From assembly GCA_946540435.1 (NCBI GenBank), contig CAMNII010000016.1, positions 1-47,011 on the forward strand: a stretch of DNA of 47,011 nucleotides, read 5' to 3'. The notes beneath the pieces were generated by a model. It saw only the letters and a program-made list of their open reading frames with translations. It searched no databases and had not been told where the DNA came from. Positions 17,416 through 25,164 of this stretch are shown here, in pieces; positions within the stretch are counted from its first letter, which is position 1, and each line of letters begins with the position of its first letter. The position numbers and the translations under genes are program-made. The stretch is from an uncultured Prevotella sp. GTDB taxonomy: Bacteria; Bacteroidota; Bacteroidia; Bacteroidales; Bacteroidaceae.

Positions 17416-18402
17416 TTAAACTTTTTTATCCCTTTTTAAATCTTTCTTATAGTTAAGGAGTGCTTTGCATGTTTCTCTATATTCGTGTTGCGGGTACAGC
17501 TTTGGGTCATGATAAATGTCATACAATTCCTGTATTTCCTTTTCAGTGACGGCTTCCCCGAGATGATTCAGGCATGAAGTCTTTCCGAAACCGCTTATCA
17601 GGTGGAACATCTCGCCAAGCTTTTGCCAGTTGCTGGGCTTGGCGTCTTCTTTCAAAAGCCAGGCTTTCAATATGATGGCACACTGTTTGGCGATAAGTCC
17701 TGTTTTCACATGTTTTTCTTTTATGTCGCCGCCGTTGCCGATTTTCTCTTTCAGCTCAGCTACCTGCCTTTTGAGCTGCTCGTTCTCAGAACGCAGGGCT
17801 TGTGTCGTCACTGCTTCCTGCGACTGTTGCGCTGCTCTTTGCTGGCTGGCTGGCTGAACCTTTGGCTGGTCTGTTTTGTCGGTAGTTTCCTTTCCGAAGT
17901 TTGTGAAGTCGGAATGGGGGAGGGTGATGCTTGTGTTTGTACCCTCATATAGTATCAGGTATATATCTTTGTATAGATTGATGGTAGTTGGTAATGGTAC
18001 TACGCCCCCCACAAGTTCAACCGCCTCGCTCCACGACAGGCTTTTGATATGTTCGAACAGCTTGCTGCGCAGCATGGAGTTTCTGTCTTTCCAATCCTGG
18101 CTGAAATGGTCAGACAGGATATAGACGATGGAGAGCGTGGCAGCCTCCATTATGAGGTGGAACTCGCTATCCTGCGAGCCCTCGTAGCCGTGGGCGTCAT
18201 TGTAGAAGCCTGGCAGTTTGTAGAGAGGCTGGTCTTTCTCCAGTATCTGAGCGCAGATGTGGTATGCTCTGATGAAGCACATCAGCGCATTGCTTTCAAA
18301 CCGGCCTGGTAATGATGTGAACCTCGGGGTTTCAGACATGTTGTCGGCAAGGATGCGGTTGATGGGGTTTCTGTCGCAAAACGATTCAAGGGTATAGGTC
18401 AT
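17416..18402 (-). CDS. Uncharacterised coiled-coil protein of the primase/HU module
   Basis: A 328-aa protein without signal peptide that I do not recognise. Residues 1-175 are a globular, mixed helical part (ALMCFIRAYHICAQILEKDQ, LYKLPGFYNDAHGYEG). A Gln/Ser/Thr-rich linker (KVQPASQQRAAQQSQEAVTT) leads to a coiled coil (LRSENEQLKRQVAELKEKI, about 202-220). The C-terminal 100 residues are helical and basic (KTGLIAKQCAIILKAWLLKE, FHLISGFGKTSCLNHLGEAV) and end in KKDLKRDKKV. It has its own promoter at 18458 and points the same way as the primase operon, with the iteron-like repeats between. The architecture would suit a DNA-associated or oligomeric accessory protein; no function is claimed. The gene is AT-richer than the flanking metabolic genes. 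Confidence 0.7.
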   Translation of the reverse strand: MTYTLESFCDRNPINRILADNMSETPRFTSLPGRFESNALMCFIRAYHICAQILEKDQPLYKLPGFYNDAHGYEGSQDSEFHLIMEAATLSIVYILSDHFSQDWKDRNSMLRSKLFEHIKSLSWSEAVELVGGVVPLPTTINLYKDIYLILYEGTNTSITLPHSDFTNFGKETTDKTDQPKVQPASQQRAAQQSQEAVTTQALRSENEQLKRQVAELKEKIGNGGDIKEKHVKTGLIAKQCAIILKAWLLKEDAKPSNWQKLGEMFHLISGFGKTSCLNHLGEAVTEKEIQELYDIYHDPKLYPQHEYRETCKALLNYKKDLKRDKKV

Positions 18403-18457
18403 ATTGAAAATCTGTTATTTGAATTATTGGTAGAATGTAGTGTACTCGTTTTCTCGG

Positions 18458-18465
18458 CAAATATA
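18458..18465 (-). promoter_or_regulatory. Promoter -7 box for the coiled-coil gene
   Basis: TATATTTG on the minus strand, about 55 bases upstream of ATG 18402. A possible -33 TTG (18488-18490 in plus coordinates, spacing 22) falls in the centre of the palindrome at 18475-18500. Confidence 0.55.
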
Positions 18466-18474
18466 CAAAAAAAT

Positions 18475-18500
18475 CCCGTTCCTTTTGCAAAAAGAACGGG
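18475..18500. repeat. 26-bp near-perfect palindrome over a promoter
   Basis: CCCGTTC (18475-18481) and GAACGGG (18494-18500) flank TTTTGCAAAA, with a single mismatched pair. On the minus strand it is followed by seven T, so it could be an operator for the coiled-coil gene or a terminator for transcripts coming from upstream. Confidence 0.75.
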
Positions 18501-18600
18501 AAAAAACGCCTGACCGTATTCTTTTTTACTATATATACCGCTTTGCGGCTTCGATGAGTTGCTTCTTGAAACCAGGTAAAAATACAAGCAGTCGTTGGTA

Positions 18601-18629
18601 GGAAGGTAGGAAAGTAGGAAAGCGGACAT
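18601..18629 (-). repeat. 29-bp TACTTTCC element, copy 2 (inverted)
   Basis: On the minus strand this copy differs from consensus at one base (TACCTTCC as the last unit). It lies upstream of the coiled-coil gene and points towards it. A further partial unit extends to 18597. Confidence 0.85.
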
Positions 18630-18692
18630 GAACGTTTTTCAACGGACAAAGCAAAGAGAAATCGAAAATAATCCATTATTATGAATATATTT

Positions 18693-18871
18693 AAGTTTCG
18701 GAAGTATGATAACAATCTGTATAAGAGCGCCCCAAAGGGGCAATGAGATGTCAGCCCAGGGCAGCGCCCTGGGTATGTGGACAATCGTATATTTCGCCCT
18801 GAAAGGGCATAAGAATGATCTTTTGTTTCAATTCTTTTGCCCTTTCAGGGCGTTATTTACTTCCGAAACTT
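18693..18871. repeat. REP/BIME-like cluster of GC-rich hairpins
   Basis: An outer 14-bp inverted repeat (18693-18706 with 18858-18871) encloses three hairpins: GCCCCAAAGGGGC (18729-18741), CCCAGGGC-AGC-GCCCTGGG (18755-18773), and a large inverted repeat (18795-18816 with 18831-18852) with one mismatch, each arm containing CCCTGAAAGGGC. The GC-rich hairpins stand out in very AT-rich DNA. It resembles the RAYT-associated REP sequences of Bacteroidetes, but no RAYT transposase lies in the window. Confidence 0.75.
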
Positions 18872-19109
18872 CAATGAATATATAATAAGTAATAAGTTTT
18901 TAGTTTATGCACAGCATTCTTCTTTATAAAGAGAGCAAAATGAAAACAGATAGAAGAAAAAAAGATTTGAAGAATAAAAAAAATGAACAATCATGCTATT
19001 ATGTCATTTACGGAAAAGTATATGTCCACTTTCCTACTTTCCTACTTTCCGCATTCTCCGAAACAGACGAATAAAACACAGAAAAATATTGAAAAAATCA
19101 ACATAAATA
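18872..19109. other. AT-rich gene-free spacer upstream of the HU-like gene
   Basis: Very AT-rich DNA between the REP-like cluster and the HU promoter. Apart from repeat copy 3 (19022-19050) I see only a 44-codon open frame at 18940-19074, which I do not trust. Confidence 0.5.
19022..19050 (+). repeat. 29-bp TACTTTCC element, copy 3
   Basis: One base off consensus (ATGTCCA instead of ATGTCCG), with two perfect TACTTTCC units. It points towards the HU-like gene, 60 bases before its -33 box, mirroring copy 2 and the coiled-coil gene. Confidence 0.85.
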
Positions 19110-19141
19110 TTTGGCAGGTTCAGTTTTTTTTCGTAACTTTG
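19110..19141 (+). promoter_or_regulatory. Bacteroidetes-type promoter for the HU-like gene
   Basis: TTTG (19110-19113), 20 bases, TAACTTTG (19134-19141): a near-ideal match. Transcription from about 19147 gives a leader of about 170 bases. Confidence 0.82.
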
Positions 19142-19150
19142 TAGATGAAA

Positions 19151-19268
19151 GGAGGAGACCTGCGTGCACTTGGTAAAAGTATCGGTTATGAGCGGTAAAC
19201 GAGCCGGTTATGCACGCTAACCCTAACGGTTGCCAACCGTAACCGATACGATTACCAAGAAGGCCTCC
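19151..19268 (+). ncRNA. Highly structured 5' leader of the HU-like gene
   Basis: The arms 19169-19188 and 19240-19259 pair over 20 positions with two mismatches. An outer stem, 19154-19161 with 19261-19268, adds seven of eight pairs. Inside are two small hairpins: GGTTA/TAACC (19206-19210 with 19218-19222) and ACGGTT/AACCGT (19226-19231 with 19235-19240), the latter competing with the long stem for one base. A fifth pairing, GCGTGCA (19162-19168) with TGCACGC (19211-19217), is incompatible with a simple nested fold and would make a pseudoknot or an alternative state. It does not match a riboswitch class I know. It could be an autoregulatory site for the HU-like protein, a DNA structure it binds, or a small RNA. 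Confidence 0.65.
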
Positions 19269-19316
19269 GAAAAAGTTTAGTGTTTTAAAAATTTTCAAAA
19301 GAAAGGAGACCAAACA

Positions 19317-19760
19317 ATGGCTATCTATTACAAACTCTATCAAGAGAAGCGCGAAGGCGCAAAGTATGAGAACAAATGGTACGCACGTGCAAAGATCGTC
19401 GGCCACATGGACCTCCACGACGTCGCCCTGAAAATACAGGAGAACACCACCGCCAAAGAGGCTGACGCATGGGCAGTACTCGTTGAACTGGTAAACGTCC
19501 TGCGCGAAGCACTGAGCAGCAGCAAGAGCGTAAAGATTGACGGACTGGGAACCTTCAGCCCCGCCATCAGCACCAGCCCCGCCGAGTCCGCCGCAGCCTT
19601 CACCGCCGCAGCAAACGTCAGGGGCATGAAAGTCAACTTCCTGCCCGAGATGCGCTACGAGAACGGCGTGGGCAAAGGAAAACGCAAGACCAACATGCTG
19701 CTCCGCGGAGCACAAGTAAGGGAGCTGCCCAAGAACGACGTGGACACCAGCAAACCCTAA
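19317..19760 (+). CDS. HU-like DNA-binding protein (Bacteroidetes type)
   Basis: A 147-aa HU/IHF-fold protein, longer than classical HU (about 90 residues). It begins [20 protein letters not shown], typical of the Bacteroidetes HU-like group, in which this N-terminal strand precedes the core. The core helices include [20 protein letters not shown], then [16 protein letters not shown] (the conserved GLGTF turn) and a C-terminal basic stretch [20 protein letters not shown]. It should bind and bend DNA, probably as a dimer. It has a strong promoter, an unusually long structured leader, a clear Shine-Dalgarno (GAAAGGAGA, seven bases before ATG 19317, uncommon in this phylum) and a strong terminator, so it is probably highly expressed. 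It lies beside a VirE_N/DUF3987 gene, as often seen in Bacteroidales. Confidence 0.88.
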   Translation: MAIYYKLYQEKREGAKYENKWYARAKIVGHMDLHDVALKIQENTTAKEADAWAVLVELVNVLREALSSSKSVKIDGLGTFSPAISTSPAESAAAFTAAANVRGMKVNFLPEMRYENGVGKGKRKTNMLLRGAQVRELPKNDVDTSKP

Positions 19761-19772
19761 TCCTACGCGAAA

Positions 19773-19810
19773 CGAGTAATGAGGGACATACCCCATTACT
19801 CGTTTTTTTT
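19773..19810 (+). terminator. Rho-independent terminator after the HU-like gene
   Basis: CGAGTAATG (19773-19781) pairs perfectly with CATTACTCG (19794-19802), followed by eight T (19803-19810). Confidence 0.92.
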
Positions 19811-19875
19811 AATAAAATCTTCACGTTCGAGAAAACAAACACGTTCGTTTTCTTCTCACTTAATCAGATTTTTCG

Positions 19876-19883
19876 TAACTTTG
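19876..19883 (+). promoter_or_regulatory. Promoter -7 box for metG
   Basis: TAACTTTG, 29 bases before the ATG at 19913. The -33 box is not obvious. Confidence 0.65.
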
Positions 19884-19912
19884 CACCCGGAAAAAGAAAA
19901 AGAAACGACAGC

Positions 19913-21976
19913 ATGGAACAAAAGAACTATAAGCGAACAACAGTCACTGCCGCACTGCCCTACGCCAACGGCGGCGTACACATCGGCCACCTCGCAGGAG
20001 TATACGTGCCCGCAGACATCTACGTGCGATACCTCAGACTGCAGAAAAAACCAGTCATGTTCATCGGAGGAAGCGACGAACACGGCGTACCCATCACCAT
20101 ACGCGCACGAAAGGAAGGCATCACACCGCAGGACGTCGTCGACCGCTACCACGAGATGATCAAGAAGTCGTTCGAGGAGTTCGGCATCTCCTTCGATATC
20201 TATTCGCGAACCACCAGCAAGACTCACCACCAGTTTGCTGCCGACTTCTTCCGAAAGCTGTACGACGAAGGAAAACTCGTCGAGGAAACCACACGCCAGC
20301 TCTACGACGAAGAAGCCCACCAGTTCCTCGCCGACAGATACGTCACTGGTGAGTGCCCCTACTGCCATAACGAAGGGGCCTACGGCGACCAGTGCGAGAA
20401 ATGCGGACACGACCTCAGCCCCACAGAGCTCATCAACCCCAAGTCCACCATCTCCGGCTCCACACCCGTGATGAAAGAGACCAAGAACTGGTACCTGCCC
20501 CTCAACCTCTATCAGGACTGGCTCAAAGAGTGGATACTCGAAGGACACAAAGAGTGGCGGCCAAACGTCTACGGACAGTGCAAGTCGTGGCTCGAGATGG
20601 ACCTGCAGCCCCGCGCCATGACGCGCGACCTCGACTGGGGAATACCCGTACCCGTAGAAGGCGCCGAAGGAAAAGTACTCTACGTATGGTTCGACGCACC
20701 CATCGGCTACATCTCCAACACCAAGGAACTCTGCGAGAGCGACCCCGGACGCTGGGGAACATGGCAGCAGTGGTGGCAGCAGGACGACACACGCCTCGTC
20801 CACTTCATCGGCAAGGACAACATCGTGTTCCACTGCATCATCTTCCCAGTCATGATGAAAGCCCACGGCGGATACATCATGCCCGACAACGTGCCGGCCA
20901 ACGAGTTCCTAAACCTCGAAGACGACAAGATATCCACCTCACGCAACTGGGCCGTATGGCTCCACGAATACCTCGTCGACTTCCCCGGCAAGCAGGACGT
21001 GCTGCGATACGTCCTCACCGCCAACGCACCCGAGACCAAAGACAACAACTTCACCTGGCACGACTTCCAGGAACGCAACAACTCCGAACTCGTAGCCATC
21101 TACGGAAACTTCGTCAACCGCGCACTCCAGCTCACCAAGAAATACTGGAACGGCGTAGTGCCCCCATGCGGAACACTCACCGACATCGAGCAACAAGCCA
21201 TCAGCGAGTTCAAAGACGTCAAAGAGCGCATGGAACAGCTCCTCGACCAGTTCAAGTTCCGCGAAGCACTCAAAGAAGCCATGAACCTCGCACGAATCGG
21301 AAACAAATACATCACCGACGGCGAACCATGGAAAGTATGGAAGACCGACCCCAGGCGCGTAGAAACAATACTCTACATCTCCCTGCAGCTCGTGGCCAAC
21401 CTCGCCATCGCCTTCGAACCATTCCTGCCCTTCTCCTCGAAGAAACTCCGACAGATGCTCAACATCGACAGCTTCGACTGGAACCAGCTCGGACAGACCG
21501 ACATCCTCACACCAGGACACCAGCTCGCCGAACCCGAACTGCTCTTCGAGAAGATTGAAGACGAAGCCATCAAGGCACAATACGACAAACTCGAGCAAAG
21601 CCGGAAAGAAAACCAGGCAGCAGCATACAAAGCAAAAACCGTCAAGGACACCGTCACCTTCGAAGACTTCGAAAAACTCGACATCCGAGTGGGACACGTC
21701 AAAGCATGCGAGAAAGTCAAGAAATCGAAGAAACTACTCAAATTCACCATCGACGACGGCAGCGGCACCGACCGCACCATCCTCTCAGGAATAGCTGCAT
21801 ACTACGAGCCCGAAGACCTCATCGGCAAAGACGTACTCTTCATCGCCAACTTCCCGCCCCGACAGATGATGGGCATCGAAAGCCAAGGCATGATCCTCTC
21901 TGCCGAAAACTACGACGGCACACTCAGCGTCACCACAACACTCCGGCAGGTAAAACCCGGCAGCCAAGTGGGATGA
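19913..21976 (+). CDS. metG: Methionyl-tRNA synthetase
   Basis: A 687-aa class I aminoacyl-tRNA synthetase that charges tRNA-Met with methionine in the cytoplasm. Seen directly: the HIGH motif at residues 23-26 ([13 protein letters not shown]), a zinc knuckle with [18 protein letters not shown], the KMSKS-type loop as [10 protein letters not shown], and a C-terminal OB-fold tRNA-binding domain ([20 protein letters not shown] through [13 protein letters not shown]), which fits the long dimeric form found in Bacteroidetes. The length is usual for that form. It starts 30 bases after a -7 box. The next gene, a lipoprotein, follows after 31 bases with no terminator between, so they may be co-transcribed. 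Codons end strongly in C or A. Confidence 0.98.
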   Translation: MEQKNYKRTTVTAALPYANGGVHIGHLAGVYVPADIYVRYLRLQKKPVMFIGGSDEHGVPITIRARKEGITPQDVVDRYHEMIKKSFEEFGISFDIYSRTTSKTHHQFAADFFRKLYDEGKLVEETTRQLYDEEAHQFLADRYVTGECPYCHNEGAYGDQCEKCGHDLSPTELINPKSTISGSTPVMKETKNWYLPLNLYQDWLKEWILEGHKEWRPNVYGQCKSWLEMDLQPRAMTRDLDWGIPVPVEGAEGKVLYVWFDAPIGYISNTKELCESDPGRWGTWQQWWQQDDTRLVHFIGKDNIVFHCIIFPVMMKAHGGYIMPDNVPANEFLNLEDDKISTSRNWAVWLHEYLVDFPGKQDVLRYVLTANAPETKDNNFTWHDFQERNNSELVAIYGNFVNRALQLTKKYWNGVVPPCGTLTDIEQQAISEFKDVKERMEQLLDQFKFREALKEAMNLARIGNKYITDGEPWKVWKTDPRRVETILYISLQLVANLAIAFEPFLPFSSKKLRQMLNIDSFDWNQLGQTDILTPGHQLAEPELLFEKIEDEAIKAQYDKLEQSRKENQAAAYKAKTVKDTVTFEDFEKLDIRVGHVKACEKVKKSKKLLKFTIDDGSGTDRTILSGIAAYYEPEDLIGKDVLFIANFPPRQMMGIESQGMILSAENYDGTLSVTTTLRQVKPGSQVG

Positions 21977-22007
21977 GCAACAGCAAAACAACAAACAAGC
22001 CAGGACA

Positions 22008-23345
22008 ATGAAAAGACTTAACATCATAAAAGGCATGGCAGCACTGATACTGCCGTGCCTTTTCTCATGCACCGACAGCACCTCAGTACTCGTCAGCGAC
22101 AACCAGCAGCAGTGGGGCGACGACGTCACCAACTTCACACTGACAGGACAAGTCAACACCGACTGCGCTGCCATCGCAGCACTATGGTTCCACAGCAACA
22201 AACCCGGAGAAGGCTACGAAGTACGGTTCCACAACGGACCCATCGACGGCACACAGAAAACAGGAAGCCTCACCGACGTCAGAAACCTCTACCGCTCACT
22301 CGCTGCCGACAGCACATGGGCTGACTTCGAAATCAGCGTGAGACAGAAAAACATCGAAGTCAAAATCAACAAGACAACCGTCGTCTCCTACACAGAACCA
22401 AACAAACCCTGGCGCGACGAAAACCACAGCCGACAGCAACTCTCACACGGCAAATTCCGATTCATAGGATATGCCGGAAGAACAACCTTCAGAAACCTCA
22501 AACTCACACCACTGCCCGACAACGCCGTCAACCCCAACGACACCCTCCCGCCTGTCGACGAACAGCAAGACCGCATCATCCGGCTACAGCAGCAGGCATT
22601 CCCCGTCATCGACTACCACGTACACCTCAAAGGAGGACTCACCAAAGAACAGGCACACGCCATGTCCATGAACTACGGCATCAACTACGGCGTGGCACCC
22701 AACCTCGGAGAAGGAGGCGTAGGACGAATGCTCGCCAACGACCAGGAAGCCATCGAATACCATAATGAAGTGAAAGACATGCCATTCCTCATGGGAGCAC
22801 AAGGCGAAGGACGACGCTGGATCCTACAGTTCACCGACAAAGCCATCAGCCGATTCGACTACCTCTTCACCGACGCCATGACCATCGTCGACAACGGAAA
22901 AATCTGCCGCATCTACCATCCCGAAGAAGTACACATGCGCGGACGGACACAACAGCAATACATGGACCTCATCGTCGACCAAATCGTGAAGATACTCACC
23001 AACGAACCCGTCGACATCTACGCCAACGCCACCTACATCCCCGAAGACTGGATGCCACAGTACAACCAGCTATGGACACCAGAACGCATCGACCGCGTAC
23101 TCGACGTCATGCAGCAATACGACATCGCCATGGAAATAAGTCCACGCTACCACATCCCCAGCTTCGACATCATACGGCGGGCAAAGGCACGCGGACTCAA
23201 GTTCACCTTCGGTACCAACAACGTCGATGCCGACTTCGGACGATGCGAATACGCCATACAAGCCATCGACAGCTGCAACCTCACACCCTCCGACATCTGG
23301 TTCCCATCCATGAGCCGTCGCGCAGAACGCACGCAAAGCGACTGA
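22008..23345 (+). CDS. Lipoprotein with DUF1080-like and PHP/amidohydrolase-like domains
   Basis: A 445-aa probable lipoprotein (signal ending LPCLFSC, lipid anchor Cys21). Residues about 30-170 resemble the DUF1080/laminin-G-like sandwich (GYEVRFHNGPIDGTQKTGSL, FRFIGYAGRTTFRNLKL). From residue 195 a second domain starts FPVIDYHVHLKGGL, where His204 and His206 look like the metal ligands of PHP or amidohydrolase enzymes, and continues to KFTFGTNNVDADFGR with possible late ligands. DUF1080 proteins are often carbohydrate-active, so an envelope hydrolase acting on a sugar-linked substrate is plausible, but the reaction is unknown. It lies 31 bases after metG. A repeat-rich spacer begins right after the stop. 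Confidence 0.8.
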   Translation: MKRLNIIKGMAALILPCLFSCTDSTSVLVSDNQQQWGDDVTNFTLTGQVNTDCAAIAALWFHSNKPGEGYEVRFHNGPIDGTQKTGSLTDVRNLYRSLAADSTWADFEISVRQKNIEVKINKTTVVSYTEPNKPWRDENHSRQQLSHGKFRFIGYAGRTTFRNLKLTPLPDNAVNPNDTLPPVDEQQDRIIRLQQQAFPVIDYHVHLKGGLTKEQAHAMSMNYGINYGVAPNLGEGGVGRMLANDQEAIEYHNEVKDMPFLMGAQGEGRRWILQFTDKAISRFDYLFTDAMTIVDNGKICRIYHPEEVHMRGRTQQQYMDLIVDQIVKILTNEPVDIYANATYIPEDWMPQYNQLWTPERIDRVLDVMQQYDIAMEISPRYHIPSFDIIRRAKARGLKFTFGTNNVDADFGRCEYAIQAIDSCNLTPSDIWFPSMSRRAERTQSD

Positions 23346-23362
23346 TTAACTTCAAGCCGACG

Positions 23363-23577
23363 TTGGCTACGCCTTCACCCTCAAGACTCCCGTAAACTTC
23401 TATAACCCCCTTCGGTTCCCCCGTTTCCCGGGGGACAGAAACCCCGCGGGGCAACATTGGTTTGTCGTTATCCGGTCGCTTTGCGGGCATTTGGCTACGC
23501 CTTCACCCTCAAGACTCCCTATAACGACTAAACCTCCCCGCGGGGCAACGTCGGTTTGTCGTTATCTGGTCGCTTTG
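23363..23577 (+). repeat. Imperfect double repeat with GC palindromes
   Basis: A 29-bp segment (23363-23391) recurs exactly at 23491-23519, and a 42-bp segment starting CCCCGCGGGG (23442-23483) recurs at 23536-23577 with a few changes. The offsets are 128 and 94 bases, so one unit has lost or gained 34 bases. No gene is seen here. Confidence 0.85.
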
Positions 23578-23599
23578 AGTGCGTTCTCATTTCTCATTT

Positions 23600-23656
23600 A
23601 AAAGGATCCCAGAGATATGACAGCGGATAAAACTGTCACACCTCCGGGACCCTTTT
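23600..23656. terminator. Bidirectional hairpin between convergent genes
   Basis: AAAAGGATCCC (23600-23610) pairs with GGGACCCTTTT (23646-23656) with one mismatch, enclosing a GACAG/CTGTC hairpin (23619-23623 with 23633-23637). A and T flanks make it usable in both directions, ending the lipoprotein and ackA transcripts. Confidence 0.75.
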
Positions 23657-23682
23657 TATTATTCAGGACGGACGTCTTGTTA

Positions 23683-23738
23683 GTCGTTTGGTCGTTTAGT
23701 TGTTTGGTTGTTTGGTTGTTTGGTTGTTTGGTCGTTTA
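23683..23738 (+). repeat. Seven tandem 8-bp repeats (GTTGTTTG/GTCGTTTA type)
   Basis: Units: GTCGTTTG, GTCGTTTA, four GTTGTTTG, GTCGTTTA. They are followed to about 23820 by a CTGTTCTT/CTGTCTTT-rich low-complexity run reaching the ackA stop codon. No gene is seen in 23346-23822. Confidence 0.85.
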
Positions 23739-23822
23739 GACTTCTGTCCATCTGTTCTTCTGTTCTTCTGTCTTTAAAGCCTTCTGTTCTTCTGTCCGTC
23801 TGTCTTTAAAAACGTCTGTTCT

Positions 23823-25034
23823 TTAAGACTTCCGTCTGCTTTCGAGAACCAGTTCCATGGTGTCGCGGGCAATGACGATTTCCTCGTCTGTCGGTACAAC
23901 CCATACCTGTACCTTTGAGTCGGGAGCAGAGATGAGTTTCTCCTTGCCGCGGCAGTTGTTGGCTTCGGCATCCATCTTCACACCGAGGAACTCCAGGCCA
24001 GAGCAGGCGTCGAGACGCGTTCCTACCTGGTTCTCGCCGACACCGGCAGTCCACACGATGACGTCAAGGCCACCCATGGCAGCAGCATAGGCACCGATAT
24101 ACTTCTTGATGCGGTAGTTATACATGTCGAGAGCCAGGCGTGCGCGCTCGTTACCTTCGGCAGCGGCACTCTCTATCTCGCGCATGTCGCTGGAGATGCC
24201 GGTGATGCCGAGCACACCGCTCTTCTTGTTCAGGAAGTCGGCCATCTCCTGTGGCTGCATGCCTGTCTTCTGCATGAGGTAGGTGACGGCAGAGGGGTCG
24301 ATGTCGCCGGAGCGCGAGCCCATCATCACACCGGCCAGCGGTGTCAGTCCCATGGAGGTGTCGATGACCTTGCCGTCCTTGATGGCAGCTACGGAGGCAC
24401 CGTTGCCGATGTGGCAGGTGACAATCTTCAGATCCTTGATGTCGCGTCCCATGAGTTCGGCTACGCGGTGGGAGACGTAGCGGTGGGATGTTCCGTGGAA
24501 GCCGTAGCGGCGCACGTGCCATTTCTCATAGAACTCATAGGGTACGGCATAGAGGAAGGCGTATGGCGGCATGGTGGAATGGAAGGCGTTGTCGAAGACG
24601 GTGACCTGCGGCACGTCGGGCATGAGATTGTCTACGGCACGCAGTCCGCGCAGGTGTCCGGCATTGTGTACGGGTGCGAGGTCGCAGAGGCTCTCGATGC
24701 CGTCTTCTACTTCTTTGGTGACGATACACGACTTCTCGAAGAGGTCGCCGCCCTGCACGATGCGATGGCCTACGGCATCAATCTCGTCGAGGCTCTTGAT
24801 GGCTCCGTATTCAGGGCTGAGGAGTGTCTGGAACACGAAGTTCACACCCTCCTTATGGTCGGGCATGTCGTGCATGAGTACTTTCTTCTCCCCGTTGGGA
24901 AGCGTGAGTTTCAGGAATGCCTCGTCGAGGCCTATGCGCTCTACGCCACCTTGTGCGAGTACGCTTTCATCGTTCATGTCGTACAGCTTATATTTGATGG
25001 AGCTGCTACCACAGTTCAGTACTAATATTTTCAT
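23823..25034 (-). CDS. ackA: Acetate kinase
   Basis: A 403-aa protein, the usual length. It interconverts acetyl phosphate plus ADP with acetate plus ATP in the cytoplasm, the last step of fermentative acetate formation. Seen: the ASKHA N-terminal LVLNCGSSSIKYKLYDM, YGFHGTSHRYV, CHIGNGASVAAIKDGKVIDT, MGLTPLAGVMMGSRSGDIDP and WTAGVGENQ, all acetate-kinase signatures including the Arg of GSRSGD. It lies 130 bases after pta on the same strand, the classical pta-ackA order. A low-complexity repeat run abuts its stop codon. Confidence 0.98.
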   Translation of the reverse strand: MKILVLNCGSSSIKYKLYDMNDESVLAQGGVERIGLDEAFLKLTLPNGEKKVLMHDMPDHKEGVNFVFQTLLSPEYGAIKSLDEIDAVGHRIVQGGDLFEKSCIVTKEVEDGIESLCDLAPVHNAGHLRGLRAVDNLMPDVPQVTVFDNAFHSTMPPYAFLYAVPYEFYEKWHVRRYGFHGTSHRYVSHRVAELMGRDIKDLKIVTCHIGNGASVAAIKDGKVIDTSMGLTPLAGVMMGSRSGDIDPSAVTYLMQKTGMQPQEMADFLNKKSGVLGITGISSDMREIESAAAEGNERARLALDMYNYRIKKYIGAYAAAMGGLDVIVWTAGVGENQVGTRLDACSGLEFLGVKMDAEANNCRGKEKLISAPDSKVQVWVVPTDEEIVIARDTMELVLESRRKS

Positions 25035-25164
25035 ATTTCAAAAAGCCCATCCCCGGCCTCTCCCTACTGGGTGGGGAGTGGTTTGTTTTAATGTTGTTAT
25101 TGAATGTTGATCATCATGACATGTCGTCCCCAGCCCTTTAGGGAGGAGCTGTGGACAGGTCGGT

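Noticed and set aside
13988..19050. The three 29-bp elements read as a conserved peptide start (MSxFLLSYxP)
   Set aside because: The frame continues differently after each copy, and the 8-bp internal periodicity is not a multiple of three, so a DNA element is the better reading.
18940..19074. A 44-codon frame starting MKTDRRKKDLKNKK
   Set aside because: Low-complexity lysine-rich start, then translation of repeat copy 3; no recognisable promoter and no similarity among the three repeat copies in that frame.
19145..19198. A 17-codon frame at the very start of the HU leader
   Set aside because: Starts at or before the predicted transcript start and its sequence is better explained by the stem arms.
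23683..23738. CRISPR-like array
   Set aside because: Units are 8 bp and directly adjacent, with no spacers; no cas genes are in the window.
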